Source of the DNA: Bremia lactucae
Lineage: Eukaryota > Oomycota > Peronosporomycetes > Peronosporales > Peronosporaceae
Reading direction: 5' to 3'
Assembly (NCBI RefSeq): GCF_004359215.1
Contig: NC_090610.1
Coordinates: 1,962,426-2,026,425 of the forward strand
Length of the DNA: 64,000 bases
In this document: positions 11,074 to 22,024 of the stretch, piece after piece
How the letters are laid out: each line of letters starts with the position of its first letter
Position numbering within the stretch: position 1 is the first letter of the stretch
Position numbers and translations under genes: made by a program
The notes under the pieces: generated by a model
What the model saw: the letters and a program-made list of their open reading frames with translations, nothing else
Told to the model about the DNA's origin: nothing
Database searches by the model: none

Positions 11074-12720
11074 CTATCTCTTGTAGGCGGGCGTTTTAAC
11101 CTTTCTTGAGTGTCGCTTTTCAAGCAAGCATCCTTGTTTCGTACCACCTAACTTATTCGAGTGGTCAAACTTCGACGCTGTATGTGCTTGTGCACAGCCG
11201 TCGGGATCTAACTCCACAATGTGTTGGGTATTCACACTAAGGTCTTGTGTAGTCATGCTAACGAACGACCCACAACTGAGGCCATCGCACTCACTCATAG
11301 GATATTTGCACGCTTGTGAACGCTCCAAGACGTTCATCAGTTGGCCATCTGAAGAACAAGAGACAGGCATCATCTCGGCTTGATGCTGCCAATTTATACA
11401 TGGCTCGTACTTTCTGAGCAATGGTACAAGGATGATATCAAATTTGTCGTCCAAATCTAGTACGATGAAATCATCATCGTACTGTTTACTCTTGAACGTG
11501 TATTGGATACCAACTACACATTTCTTTGCTGTTATAGATGCGCCTTTTGCTAGGCGCACTGTCATCCTCATTAGAGGGATATCGCGGTCAATAAATTTGA
11601 GCCTGCGATCTTCTAGCGATTGTCGTCTAATAATGTTATTTGACGCCCCACCATCGACTATGGACTGAAGTGGCAACTTATTTGACACTTTTATTTTTAG
11701 GGTGATGAGGTTAACCTCATTCCCTGAGGCAGTTACACACGATGTATGTGTGTGAGGAGCAACTTTCGTCATGAGGCCTGCAAATTCTTTTGACGTTGCC
11801 GGATCAGTAGGGCGCTCCGCACCTACTGACCCCGACCGTTTTTTGACGATCCGCCTCGCCGTTGCGATTTCACAACAGCGTCGGATCCGCGTTCCTGGCG
11901 AGAGGTCGCTCTTTTCGCTCAGTGTATTTAGGCACTGGCCGTAAGGCACTACACTCATAGCGTAGTGGCCCTTCTTTTGACAACAATTATAGTTTTGTAA
12001 CCGTTTGCAACTTGAAGAGCGAGGTTTCTCGCTCTCTAGATGCGAGAGATCCATGGGTTCTGGACCTCCGTTTTCTTGTCGTCTCGGTGGACAATATGCA
12101 CCCAAGTGAAAGAAAGCCATTTTCAGGATGAAGTCCCTTTTTTCCGCTATAGAGACCGCTTGGTCGAGCGACTCTAATTCTAGCCGGAACAGGTGGGTCT
12201 TGGCAGGGCCGTCTGCAAGGCCTTTGACAAGCACGGTTACCTGTATTCATAGATTGGATGACAATGTCACGCTTGCCCTGCTTCAAATCCAGGAGCTCGG
12301 GTCGAGCCCTGAATTCGACACGTGGCGGTTTAAACATTTGGCTGAGCCGGGTCTTTAAGACCTCATACAACCCAAAAATTAATGCATCGTGGAGCTTGAG
12401 CCCCAAGGCCCAAGATCTGGCACGTCCAACTTAGCCGGACGTGCCAAATTTCACTTTTGTCGCATCATCACTGATACGACGAGCTTCTATGGCGTCGTCT
12501 AATTCGACGAACCATTTTTAAAGAGAGTCGCCTTCGACTGCCTTAAACTTAAAGATTTCAAATTTTAAGCTTTCGGGTCGATGCAAAAGCGTCGGCTCAT
12601 TAACAGCATTTACATGCTGCTGTCTCGACATTTCCAATTGTTGAGCACCCTTTTCCTTACCACCTCCGCGTGGTGAGAGCCCTGCTGGTGAAGCAAGGCT
12701 ACTTTCTCTCTGGCCGCGTC
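11074..12720 (-). pseudogene. Family-A gag and aspartic protease
   Basis: The longest frame (12234-11074, 386 codons) runs from the end of the gag domain (PAKTHLFRLELESL, PEPMDLSHLE) through a degenerate zinc knuckle (NCCQKKGHYAMSV; first Cys spacing and last Cys lost) to a retropepsin-like site VDGGASNNII (normally D-S/T-G; here D-G-G) and the flap region. The frame at 12406-11987 and pieces up to about 12720 (FVELDDAIEARR) supply the gag N-terminus in other frames. The element is dead, but the protease frame is surprisingly long. Confidence 0.75.
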
Positions 12721-12760
12721 GAGTTCGTTTTGAATAAAAACGGCTATGGCCTCATGCTGT

Positions 12761-13490
12761 TCATCTCTTCCCAGAGTCTACAGCATGGGACAACGGCTGG
12801 CCCGCCTACACCCAAACTCATTCGTTCTATCGCTCTCCATTAGCAAGAAATATTGTGTTTTGCTGCACGCATATCTGCATCAAGGCGTTTCAACCACTCT
12901 TGGAAAAAAAAATACGCTAGTCATCCAAGCTGTCTTGTTGGACCGGTAGTTAAACCGAAGCTGTTCACCAGTTTTGCGATTGAAGCGGCGAAAATTCTTG
13001 ACATGCCCGATAAAAATGGTGGTAGTTTGTGCAATCCATCGGCATTGGCGTTGAGTGCGACTGTGATCCTGGTCTTGTCCTTTTTAAACAACCGCAAGAA
13101 TCTGCTGGGCAATGGTGGTGTCTGGCATCATGAAGTAAAAATGCCCAGTTTCGTTCATATTGAAACATCAGCTGGACTGTAGACAGCAACACGAGCTCGC
13201 AATGCCGGCATTGCCAATTCAAAAGAGTGCTTAGTGCAAGGCTCGACGCCTCATTCACTTTGATTTCTACCTGATTGGACAGGCCCCTGATCATATGGCA
13301 ACATACATGACATTTTACACAACAATAAAATAATAACGAAACTATTTCATTGGCTTAAAAAATCAGACGCGGAGCGAGGGCGCTTAACATTTTTATACAA
13401 ATTCAACAAGTAGTACCCCTTTGGTACTTGATAGAATTAGGTATCACAGGGGCTATAACGTAGTAGAGGTTTTGCTGCATTACCAAATTA
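12761..13490. other. Unassigned sequence
   Basis: Holds overlapping open frames on both strands (12853-13182 plus, 109 codons; 13294-12965 minus, 109 codons) that I do not recognise. The plus-strand frame has a long hydrophobic run (ALALSATVILVLSFL), but nothing supports expression. Probably a decayed repeat. Confidence 0.3.
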
Positions 13491-13495
13491 TCTAC

Positions 13496-13511
13496 GCTCA
13501 TTTCTTATAAG
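13496..13511 (+). promoter_or_regulatory. Oomycete initiator-like motif upstream of the U5-40K gene
   Basis: GCTCATTTCTTATAAG matches the first ten positions of the oomycete core promoter consensus (GCTCATTYYN followed by a CAWTTT-like element, here TATAAG). It lies 120 bases before the start codon at 13616. Confidence 0.45.
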
Positions 13512-13615
13512 AAAAAGATAATACACACGTTAACTTTTCATAATAGGATTTTCATGATTCCCTTTTTACTGTGCGAGCAATTGATAATTTGAGCTGAATT
13601 GGAATTGAGTTCGCA

Positions 13616-14689
13616 ATGGGAGGCAAGAGGCATCTAAGTATCGAAAAGGATGCCGGTGCGCTGAAACCGGCAGGGCAGTCGCAGCTTACCAAAAAATCAC
13701 GTGTATCGGAAATTGTAGCTGTTGACACAACAGTGCTTACGACAAAGCGCGTGGGAGATCGTACTTCTGGGCTCATGGCGCCTACGATGCTTCTCTCGGG
13801 TCACAATGCCGCCGTGTATTCTCTCAAGTTCAGTCCATCAGGTCAGCATGTGGCGTCGTGCTCCTTCGACCGCAGCATTCTTCTTTGGGATGTATATGGC
13901 GAGTGCCGAAACTTTAACGTTTTGAGCGGCCACAAGAACGCGGTGCTAGAGGTTCACTGGACGTACGACAATTCTCAGGTGTTGTCCGCCTCAGCAGACA
14001 AGATGCTTGGACTTTGGGACGTTGAAAGCGGGAGTCGCATCAAGAAATTTGTAGGACACTCGCTAGCAGTAAATAGCTGCTGCCCCGTAACCAGCGGTCC
14101 CACGCTTATTGTGAGTGGCAGTGACGATTGTACTACCAAAATCTGGGACGTACGGTCTAAGCGCGCCGTGAAGTCGTTTGAGAACAAATTTCAAGTGACG
14201 GCCGTATGTTTTTCCGGTGACAATTCTCATGTGATCGCTGGGGGACTAGATGGGGATGTCAAGATGTGGGATATGAGGAAGGACGAAATAAGTACGGTGC
14301 TTCAAGGCCATGCGAACATCGTGACGGGCGTGAGTCTTAGTCCTGATGGCAGCTACTTGCTGTCCAATGCGATGGACTCGACCGTGAAAAAGTGGGATAT
14401 CCGACCATTTGTCAAGGGGGATCGCCTAAAGACCACGTTCTTGGGAGCTAAGCACAGCTTTGACCGTACACTTATCCGCTGTGGCTGGTCAGCCGACATG
14501 CGCTTCGTAGCTAGCGGCTCGGCCGACCGCTACGTGTACATCTGGGATGCCGAAACCGGCAATTTGCGCTACCATCTTCCGGGACATACCGGCAGCGTGA
14601 ACGAGGCCTGCTTTCATCCTACAGAACCCATAGTGGGTTCATGTAGCAGTGACAAGACCATTTACTTAGGTGAGCTCGCGGACGTATGA
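13616..14689 (+). CDS. SNRNP40: U5 snRNP 40 kDa protein (WD40 repeat)
   Basis: An intron-less frame of 357 residues. After a basic N-terminus (1-50) come seven WD40 repeats (about 55-355), each with the GH...WD pattern, e.g. LSGHNAAVYSLKFSPSG ... LLWDV, LSGHKNAVLEVHW, VSGSDDCTTKIWDVR, and LPGHTGSVNEACFHP. The end SDKTIYLGEL is characteristic of the U5-40K (WDR57/Prp8-binding) subfamily, and the length is what that family normally has. The family binds Prp8 in the U5 snRNP and the tri-snRNP during pre-mRNA splicing in the nucleus. It converges on the threonine dehydratase gene with only 73 bases between stop codons. No defects seen. Confidence 0.93.
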   Translation: MGGKRHLSIEKDAGALKPAGQSQLTKKSRVSEIVAVDTTVLTTKRVGDRTSGLMAPTMLLSGHNAAVYSLKFSPSGQHVASCSFDRSILLWDVYGECRNFNVLSGHKNAVLEVHWTYDNSQVLSASADKMLGLWDVESGSRIKKFVGHSLAVNSCCPVTSGPTLIVSGSDDCTTKIWDVRSKRAVKSFENKFQVTAVCFSGDNSHVIAGGLDGDVKMWDMRKDEISTVLQGHANIVTGVSLSPDGSYLLSNAMDSTVKKWDIRPFVKGDRLKTTFLGAKHSFDRTLIRCGWSADMRFVASGSADRYVYIWDAETGNLRYHLPGHTGSVNEACFHPTEPIVGSCSSDKTIYLGELADV

Positions 14690-14762
14690 ATATTGACGCA
14701 AAATATACAAGTCTATAAAGCCTTAGTTTACCTCGATAGCGCATCAAAATAAGAATTTATTG

Positions 14763-16317
14763 CTACAGCTCCACTGCAGGGGTCTGGTTGCCAGCGAAAC
14801 TCTCCCAAATGAGAGGGTACCCTTTCTCTTCAAGATGGTGTTTAAGCTCGAGTGCGTGCTCGCTCGATTGCGTCTCAACAACACACTTAACTGCAACGTG
14901 AGAGATGCTAGCATGCACCCATGCACGCTCGTGATAAATGTCTTTGACGCTCACACCAAAGTCACGTAAAAGGCAGGTCAGCTGTGCAATGCCACCTGGA
15001 CGGTCGCTTACAGTGGCCACAAAGCGCACAAGGCGTCCATCAGCTGCCAGGCCACGATCGATGACCCGGCCAAGCACGGGAGTGTCAATATTGCCACCGG
15101 TCAAGGTCAGCACAACGCGCTTGCCTTTAAGCTCCGGTAGCTTGTCGTCGATTAAAGCAGCCAGCGAAGATGCGCCTCCACCTTCCACAACGAGCTTTTC
15201 GATTTCAACGAGACGCAGAACACTTAAGGCAATCGATCGCTCTGTCACGGTCACTACTTTGTCAACATACTTGCGAGCAATTTCAAACGCATTTGCTCCA
15301 ACGCATGGAACTGCAAGACCGTCTGCAAGAGTTGGCTGCGTCCGCATGTTCACGGGCCTGCCGGCCTGAAGTGCCTCCTTGAAGCTAGAGCAGTATTCAG
15401 GCTCCACTCCCTGCAAATCAACAACGCATCAGTCACGTATATGATACTTTGAATACACTAGCATTGTTCTCAATAGCTTACAATAACTTGGACTTTTGGC
15501 GCAAGCGTTTTGACCGCAAGTGCAACACCAGCAATTAGACCACCACCGCCGATTGGCACAATAATGGCATCAACTCCAGGCACTTGATTTAATATCTCAA
15601 TGCCCATTGTGCCAGCACCGGCAATAATTTCGGGACGGTCAAAGCCATTAATGTACACCATGTTCTAAAATGATGCAGCAACACCTTGTGAGTATCACTT
15701 AGCACACGAAAGCACTAAAGGACAAAACCATCAAACCTCGTCACGTATATACTCCTCAGCCTTCTCTCGAGCCTCCAATATATGTTCACCGTACAATACA
15801 ACACGTGCTCCAAGTTCACGGCATCGAGCTATTTTCGTCAAGGGAGCAACCTTCGGCATGACGCAGGTCACAGGGATTCCGAGCAGTTTTCCGTGGTAGG
15901 CGAGCGCCTGCGCATGGTTACCAGCTGAGGCAGCAACAACACCATTCCTTTTTTCCTCATCTGTTAGCTGCAGTAGCGCGTTACGGGCGCCACGCTCTTT
16001 AAAGCTGCCGGTCATCTGTCGGTGGTCCTTCTTTAGGTACAATTCATATCCCATGCGATCTGACAGCAGCGGTGAATACTCGCATTGGGTCTGCTGAATG
16101 CCATCGCGAATACGATAGGAAGCAGTGCTGATGTCCTCAAAATACACAGGCTCTGGCAAGCTTACTTCTACAATTAAACATCTACGTTTAAATTCAATAT
16201 GTGAAAACAACTTTGTGAAGACCAGGTACCGTCAGCAGCAGCAGAAAACGCGCGGGACGCCCTTGGCAGCAATGAGCGAGCACGGAAAGCTGTGACACGG
16301 CGGAGGGTTGAAGGCAT
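14763..16317 (-). CDS. Threonine dehydratase, mitochondrial, four exons
   Basis: Gene model complement(14763-15410, 15482-15664, 15737-16167, 16230-16317), 449 residues, all introns GT-AG and in phase. Exon 1 gives a classic mitochondrial targeting peptide (MPSTLRRVTAFRARS..., Arg/Ser-rich, no acids in the first 28 residues). The catalytic domain has the PLP lysine K86 in MTGSFKERGA, the SAGNHAQALA loop and the phosphate-binding GGGGL (212-216). One ACT domain follows (about 360-435, starting VRFVATVSDRPGG). The enzyme deaminates L-threonine to 2-oxobutanoate, the entry to isoleucine synthesis, using PLP. One ACT domain and this length resemble the single-ACT class rather than the two-ACT IlvA class, so the regulatory behaviour is open; serine may also be a substrate. 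A naive reading would start at 16210 inside intron 1 and miss the targeting peptide. Confidence 0.9.
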
Positions 16318-16587
16318 AGCGTTTGTAGGAGTGGGGCAACCTTACTAGTTGGCGGCTACTGGTCTCAGATCAGCGTGTGAGCGCGTCACAGTCTAATCAC
16401 CGTATTGAAGGCGGCGTCCCATCACAATAGACCGTTCCTTCAATACTGGATAAAGCCGGAATATTCCAGCGAATCATGTAAGAGTATGGAAATATAGAAA
16501 GGAAGTCCGAGATTTTGTCTGTTTGATTTGCCTGTTAAATAACGCACATATACTTCAAAGGCCAACTCAATTTTCAAATCAATTTCT

Positions 16588-19118
16588 CTAATGCGAATTT
16601 CCCAAATACTTTTCAACATGTGCTGCCAGCGCGCGCTCTTCATCTGAGTCGCCAAGCGCTACACCCTCGCCTCCGAAGTCCGAAGGAATATTTCTCCTAT
16701 CAATAAGCGCCTCGAGCTCATCCAGAATTGCATTACCTTTCAGCATATGTACCTGCAGCGCCGCGTGAGTTAAATTAACTCAATTCAATGTCCTGACTTA
16801 CCTTTTCTCGAGTGACGGGGTCGATCATCGGCTTCACCATTCGCCAAATCATATTAAACCAGCCAGGAATATTTATAATGAAAATGTGGGCACTACGTTC
16901 GGGATAATGTGCACCAGTAAACGCAGAGGCACGCTTAATAAAGTCTAGCACTTCTCCACCGAGGTCGTACATGCCGATGCCCGACACATCCAACACTGTA
17001 ATTGAGCGACTTGAATCGTTAGGCTCCACGACTCGCCACAAGTACTCCGTAATGTACACGTAATGACGCAGCAGGTCATCAATTGAAAGCCCTTCGCGCT
17101 TAAGAGCTGGTAGGTCGATTTTACCTGGTCGCTCGTAGTAGACGGGTAGTCCATCACGAGTTCTGCCATGAAAGTATTGTGGGTAGTACTGTTTGATAAT
17201 TTTAAAATTGGGGTGTGGCATCACTAAAATGTCATCAATCTTGTGTTCCTTGCGCCATTCCAGCGTTGCCAAATATCTTGCACGACCCTTTTCTTCGTCA
17301 CCCTTTTCTCCTGCAATAAATCGCGGTAAGAAGTCAATTGGGCCACCACTAATCCCATTTCTTTCTATATCAGCGACTCTGTCGGCACTTTCGTCTGAGA
17401 CAGAAGACGTCGTATCCGACAAAATTGGCTCTGTGTCTTGATCAGCTTCAATCAGTTCAAGTTTGTCAATAGTCAAATAAAATATAAATTCATTCTCCAC
17501 TGCAGTCGCAGTTAATTTTGCTGCTCCTATTGGAGATAAAACGGTACTTAGTAGCTTCTGGCTCTGCTTTTCTGATATACTACACCGACAAAAAAGTACA
17601 GTCAAGCCATTCCAAAATTATTGCATTTAGCAAAACAAAAAACCTACCAGATGACAAACTGAGAGATCTGCGACATTGAAAAAATTAAACCGAGAATAAT
17701 AGTGATCTTCATTAAGCCTACAAAAGAAGTTGCGCAGTAGAGCGAAACCAGGCAACTTATCAAGAAAAGACCGCCAAGAATTCCAGGAAATGCCACAGTG
17801 AATGTTGAGGGTAGTGATGATAGTACTGGCTGAGGACAAGTATCTCGTCGGGATGCCTTTGACGATCGAGCTAGTACGCATCGAAAAGAAACTGCACCCG
17901 AGTCAAAATATTAATTTGTCTGAGCACTAGACGTCATATACTACAACGTACCAAAGAGCTTTTTTATCGAAACAACTTGCGGTTGAAGCGGTTGACTGCG
18001 AGCCGGTGTTGTTATTTCAATCTGCTTGGAGCTCTTTAGTAAGCTTCTACGATCACTGCCCAATACACGCTGCGAAATATAAAGCTCTTCACCATCATTA
18101 AGCAGTACAACACAGGTATCCTTCTGCTCAAAAGTACCCAATTGAAATTCCGAATTGAACTCCACGTTGCGTTTAACTAATCTCTCTGTTGTGCTTGGCC
18201 CATTTAATGGGCCCGAAATTAAACTTACGACAAGCACTGTCGGGTTTGGACGCTGGAAACAATACGCAACAAGATCGTTAAGCAGACAAATACTTATGAA
18301 GTTTAATATTCTTACCGCCACTTTGGATTCTACCATCTCCTCTGTTGGGGAGTTACTTGTTGTCGCTTTTTCTAAATTGTCACCATTGCTGAAGTAACGA
18401 AGAAAAATATAAATTCCATGAGCCCTCAAATCTAGTACATGTTCACTTCGAGTTATCCACTTGCCCGGACGTCACCGCAATAAATGTTTGCATGGTCTCC
18501 ACTGTCCATCGCGAGGAATAATTGACGCTCTTGCTAGTGTTGATAGCATTATTCACGATATTTGCCCAGCTGACCGCGTAATAAAGGGAGTCAGCGCGCA
18601 GAAATAGCAACAGGGTCTTTCGCTTCTAAGCAAAAGATAAACATTTGAAATCCATTAACATTTCAACAATAAATTTTATAGCCCCAAAAACGACCCATTA
18701 TTTATCATACCGACAGCACTGCGACGAAAAATGAAGAGTGACCAGGTTCAATAGCCCCGGATGGAGCGTCCTCGGGCATAACAACCTTAGCGTAAATTAC
18801 GTCAGAAAGCAGTACCTGGCCGCGCTCCTTGCCAAAAAGCTCATACTCCTCCACTTTTCGATAATAATGCAAACTTCGTGTGGACAAAATAAAAAGACGT
18901 TTGGCCCAACCACCGCGCACGGCGCCATCTCGGCGCTTATCAAGCATCCCCGAAGCCAGGATGCCCAAGTGCGAACCGGGATATAGACCAGGCAACGAGA
19001 CGGCACGAAACCCTTGAAGAAGCTGCGTTGAAAAGGCTCCCGACAAAGAGCTCATGCGGCTCATGCGCGGGGACAGGGAGCCGCCCAAGCGCATATTAGA
19101 CGTGAGAGCCGACGTCAT
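16588..19118 (-). CDS. PH - transmembrane - Sec14 (CRAL-TRIO) protein, seven exons
   Basis: Gene model complement(16588-16752, 16802-17579, 17648-17891, 17952-18252, 18316-18388, 18447-18625, 18711-19118), 715 residues, all junctions GT-AG and in phase; introns 48-85 nt. The PH domain spans about 53-170 (GMLDKRR, GWAKRLFILS, and the C-terminal helix with SWANIVNNA). Residues 221-345 are unrecognised. Exon 5, read in its spliced frame, gives two membrane segments (about 351-373 and 377-401). The Sec14 domain is 500-690, with DGLPVYYERPG, HYPER and INIPGWF. Sec14 domains exchange phosphatidylinositol and other lipids between membranes; PH domains bind phosphoinositides. A membrane-anchored PH-Sec14 fusion is unusual. 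The start is uncertain: the frame runs back to 19253 (45 more codons), but the M at 19118 begins the low-complexity leader. The weakest junction is the GTGAAC donor at 18446. Shares a 444-base upstream region with the divergent PB1-UBA gene. Confidence 0.82.
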
Positions 19119-19517
19119 GGATGCAGCGTCGTGCTGAGGCAAATATTCACGAGATAACCAACGGACGTATTGTACTGAGATAACTCGCGTGGGGATTGGC
19201 TGAAATAAAACAGTGCTGCGAAGCCACAAAGAGATTGGTAGAGTCCAACGCAAAGAATACAGTAAATGCGTAATCGTTTTACTGCTTGTTACCTTCCTGG
19301 AAGCAACACATTCTCTAAGACTAAATATAAGATACAGTATCTCCTAAATACAGGGTAGATCATTAGATGATTGCTGTTTTTGCTAAAGGTTCCAAGGTTC
19401 CTTGTCCTAAAATGCCAGTCCGCCCTTTTTCTTATGAAGCTTTATGATTGGTCAAGCAGTGAGCACGAATAGACGACGAAGAACAAAATCCAGATTGGAA
19501 AGGGTTTCCCCACTTAA

Positions 19518-19533
19518 TTCATTTTCCGATTAG
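19518..19533 (+). promoter_or_regulatory. Oomycete initiator-like motif of the PB1-UBA gene
   Basis: TTCATTTTCCGATTAG resembles the oomycete initiator (TCATTYYNCAWTTT) and lies 45 bases before the start codon at 19563, a typical distance. The region 19119-19517 otherwise shows no feature and must hold both divergent promoters. Confidence 0.5.
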
Positions 19534-19562
19534 CCGTTAAAGGAAGAAGCACTTGTTCAAAA

Positions 19563-20513
19563 ATGGACCCGAAACAGACCGCGTTAAAAATCGACTACAA
19601 AGGCGAACTGCATCGCCTGCGCGTAGACCTTACTGCGTTTTCGCTGGATGTGCTGACTGCCCTATTCGTCGAAACGTTCAACCTTGCGCCTGGAAGCTTC
19701 ATGGTGCAGTACACAGACGCTGAAGGCGACTGCATTAACGTTACTTCAGAAGCTGAGTTTGAAGAGGCGTGCCGAGTGTTTCTGAATGGTTTGGAAGGCC
19801 CTAAGTCGATACGCTTTGCAGCTGTAAGCCGCTCAACCGTCGCCTTCCAGGAGAACGTGGCCGACCCGATTCTTAAGGCTATTGAGAAACTTGTGGAGAC
19901 GCTGAATGTGGCGATGGAACATGTAAAGCATGAACAGTGGGCTGAAAAGGCGCACCAGACGGCCCAGACAGGTTTGAACCAAACTAACGAAGCGCTCAAG
20001 ATTGTTGCACACGATGCTCGTGAATCGTTGAACGCTGCCCGCCAATCCATTCAAGATATCCCTCTGGACCAGCTTTTGAAGGAGACGACTGAGGGTATCA
20101 AATGCGCCGCCGAGGGCATTACTGAATTTGCTAAGGAGGTTGTGGGTGAAATTAAGAATATCAGAGTCCCATTGGCCAAGACAGAGGTTGCCCCTGCCTC
20201 CGAAGGACAGCAGGAGACTGTAGTTGATGATGTTGAGATTCCTTCTGTGACCCCTGTGGCTCCTCCTTGTGATAGTGAGTGGGAACAGGTAACTGAGCAG
20301 GAAAATATCCATGCGATTGGTAACGAGTCGGTTGTGGTTGTTGAAAATCCCTTGACCCCGGCAGTGACGGAGGAGGAGCTGAAGTGGTCGACGGAGCTGA
20401 TGATGGTGCGTGACATCTTTCCTGGCGTAGAGGCGGCCGATGTCATTGAACGTCTGGAGCAGTGCAACGGAAACGTGCAAGTCGTGCTGAACGCTTTGAT
20501 GGAGAAGATGTAA
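19563..20513 (+). CDS. PB1-UBA protein with LIR-like motif (p62/NBR1-type autophagy receptor candidate)
   Basis: A 316-residue intron-less frame. Residues 7-90 form a PB1 domain with both faces: basic K9/K13/R18 and the acidic OPCA motif (D52-A-E-G-D56 ... E63-E65-F-E67), so it could self-assemble head to tail. Residues 100-200 are helical and amphipathic. An acidic stretch leads to DSEWEQV (238-243), which fits the LC3/ATG8-interacting pattern W-x-x-V preceded by acids. Residues 275-316 are a UBA domain (MVRDIFPG ... [18 protein letters not shown]). PB1, LIR and UBA in this order is the layout of p62/SQSTM1 and NBR1, which carry ubiquitinated cargo to autophagosomes; however, the ZZ finger and the NBR1 four-tryptophan domain are absent and the protein is shorter. 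Domain calls are sound; the receptor role is an inference. Confidence 0.88.
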   Translation: MDPKQTALKIDYKGELHRLRVDLTAFSLDVLTALFVETFNLAPGSFMVQYTDAEGDCINVTSEAEFEEACRVFLNGLEGPKSIRFAAVSRSTVAFQENVADPILKAIEKLVETLNVAMEHVKHEQWAEKAHQTAQTGLNQTNEALKIVAHDARESLNAARQSIQDIPLDQLLKETTEGIKCAAEGITEFAKEVVGEIKNIRVPLAKTEVAPASEGQQETVVDDVEIPSVTPVAPPCDSEWEQVTEQENIHAIGNESVVVVENPLTPAVTEEELKWSTELMMVRDIFPGVEAADVIERLEQCNGNVQVVLNALMEKM

Positions 20514-20885
20514 GCGAACGACGAAACGATTCTTTTGCATGTGACAGTTCTTTGAAATTTCTAGCGCGAGACAACGGGCAATCGTTTTTTTTTTGGTGCA
20601 GATCACCCTTCAAATTGAGCGCTTATATATTTACATTTCTTGAGCACACTCAAATCACCATCTTTTTTTCTTCTATCGAAAAAATAAAAGGTTGATATAT
20701 ATTTCTTAGGCGGTTAGGTTTCTATCTTTACTAGTCCAAAAGAATTTTGCAAAGCTTTGCTTTTTTCCTTTCTGTTCAGACAATGAAGTTTGGTAGCGTG
20801 AAAACGGCGCGTCACGTGTCTACTTTGTGTTCATCGTATCCGCTCAGTTGTGACGTAAATTTTATGAAAGCTCGTTAGCCAATCT
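20514..20885. other. Intergenic, 3' flank of the PB1-UBA gene
   Basis: AT-rich 3' flank with T-rich runs; no gene or repeat recognised before the assembly gap. Confidence 0.5.
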
Positions 20886-21012
20886 NNNNNNNNNNNNNNN
20901 NNNNNNNNNNNNNNNNNNNNNNNNNNNNNNNNNNNNNNNNNNNNNNNNNNNNNNNNNNNNNNNNNNNNNNNNNNNNNNNNNNNNNNNNNNNNNNNNNNNN
21001 NNNNNNNNNNNN
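20886..21012. other. Assembly gap (127 N)
   Basis: Run of N. It separates the gene island from the nested retrotransposon region, so the join may not be exact. Confidence 0.99.
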
Positions 21013-21428
21013 CTACTCCACAGTGTAGTATTACGTAATTTTTGTGAGAGCTGCCGTGTCTCTTAAGTGTCCTTTGCAGATCGAGAGATCTGGTGGCCGA
21101 AATCTGATTTAGGGTAAGATTTCATATTTTAAAACATTAAATAAAGCTTAGTTCTCCTTTCGATATTATAGTGTCTAGTGCCAAGCCTTCCGAAGGCTTG
21201 CGCTGCGGTGGGTGAGAGTAATAAGCCTTCCTAGGGTATACTCCCGGGCACTAGTTGCCACTTGATTCTGCGAACCAGTGAGTCCCTTAAGATGGGATTT
21301 ATTAAGCTCGACGAGCTCGTACGACTCACAGAGTTGTTACACTTATTAGTACCAAAGAATTTTGTGCTATATGTCTTCCTCTATGTGACTCTTTTAGTCT
21401 ATGCTTTCTCTGATTTAACGAGCGAGGT
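21013..21428 (+). repeat. Outer LTR (family-B related), interrupted by the complete element
   Basis: Resembles the reverse complement of the family-B LTR (CGAAATCTGATTTAGGGTAAG, GCACTAGTTGCCACTTG, TCTTCCTCTATGTGAC). The family-B element at 21429 landed in it, 16 bases before its end: the LTR resumes at 29210 (ACTCCGCTGCA) and is followed at once by the primer-binding-like CTGGTAGCAC. This is therefore the 5' LTR of an older plus-strand element. Confidence 0.75.
21424..21428. repeat. Target site duplication GAGGT (left copy)
   Basis: GAGGT here is repeated at 29210-29214, directly outside the two LTRs of the element between. Five bases is the usual Ty3/Gypsy integrase stagger. Confidence 0.9.
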
Positions 21429-21914
21429 TGTAGCGGACCTACTTCGCTCCTAAAGTCAGAGGAAGACTTTCAGACTCAAAGTCACTTAGATTCTATTGAA
21501 CTAATGGGTTCAACAACTCAGGGAGTCGTACAAGCTATCAAAGCTTAAGGAATCCTAGTTCAAGGGATTCAGGGGTTCGTAGAACCAAGTGGCAACTAGT
21601 GCCCAAGAGGATATACCTTAGAAAGGATTCTATCTCTTACAGATCAATGCGCAAGCCTTAGGAAGGCACCTAACGCTTTTAAGATCAAAAGGGGAACTGT
21701 ACTTTATTTAATTATTTAAATCTAAAAAAACTTACCCTAGCTAATTAAGATAGATTTCGGCCGCCAGATTTATATCTGGCGGCGACCACATTTGTTACCC
21801 ATAAAAAATGGGATTTAATTAACAAATTATTTTAGAATAGGATAAAAGGGTATTATACCCATAAAGTAAATGTACCACAACAACGGTTCTCCAACCGATG
21901 TGTGCCCCATTACA
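21429..21914 (-). repeat. 3' LTR of family-B copy 1
   Basis: 486 bases. Contains at 21760-21783 a perfect hairpin (GCCGCCAGAT / ATCTGGCGGC, loop TTAT), which is deleted from the 5' LTR. The same hairpin appears in other LTRs (near 44600) and as a larger inverted repeat at 30782. Confidence 0.92.
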
Positions 21915-21925
21915 CCCTCCCCCAT
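21915..21925 (-). promoter_or_regulatory. Polypurine tract of family-B copy 1
   Basis: CCCTCCCCCAT on the plus strand, i.e. ATGGGGGAGGG on the element's coding strand, abutting the 3' LTR start TGTAATGGGG. This is the normal place for the plus-strand primer of an LTR retrotransposon. Confidence 0.85.
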
Positions 21926-22024
21926 CAGACTGTTGACACCAGTGACAACATTCGCTTCATTTCCTCTTTGAGGTTGGAACCTAAACAGCTAACCGTTTGG
22001 TTGTGTTTTCCATTCCTTTGTCTA

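Larger units (their letters stand above)
7275..12760 (-). mobile_element. Ty3/Gypsy LTR retrotransposon, family A copy 1 (decayed)
   Basis: A minus-strand gag-protease-RT-RNase H-integrase order, read from high to low coordinate, with many frameshifts and stops. The best parts are listed separately. The same family occurs on the plus strand at 58501-63942. No matching pair of LTRs was found, so both ends are approximate. Confidence 0.85.

Noticed and set aside
15170..15382. Plus-strand ORFs over threonine dehydratase (also 14938-15369)
   Set aside because: They lie opposite well-conserved ACT and catalytic sequence and have no independent support.
17627..17881. Minus-strand ORF read as an 84-residue protein
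   Set aside because: It is the wrong frame of exon 5 of the PH-Sec14 gene; the spliced frame has two membrane segments and joins in phase on both sides.
19833..20606. 257-codon minus-strand ORF over the PB1-UBA gene
   Set aside because: Histidine/leucine-rich shadow of a GC-biased coding frame; the plus strand has clear domains.
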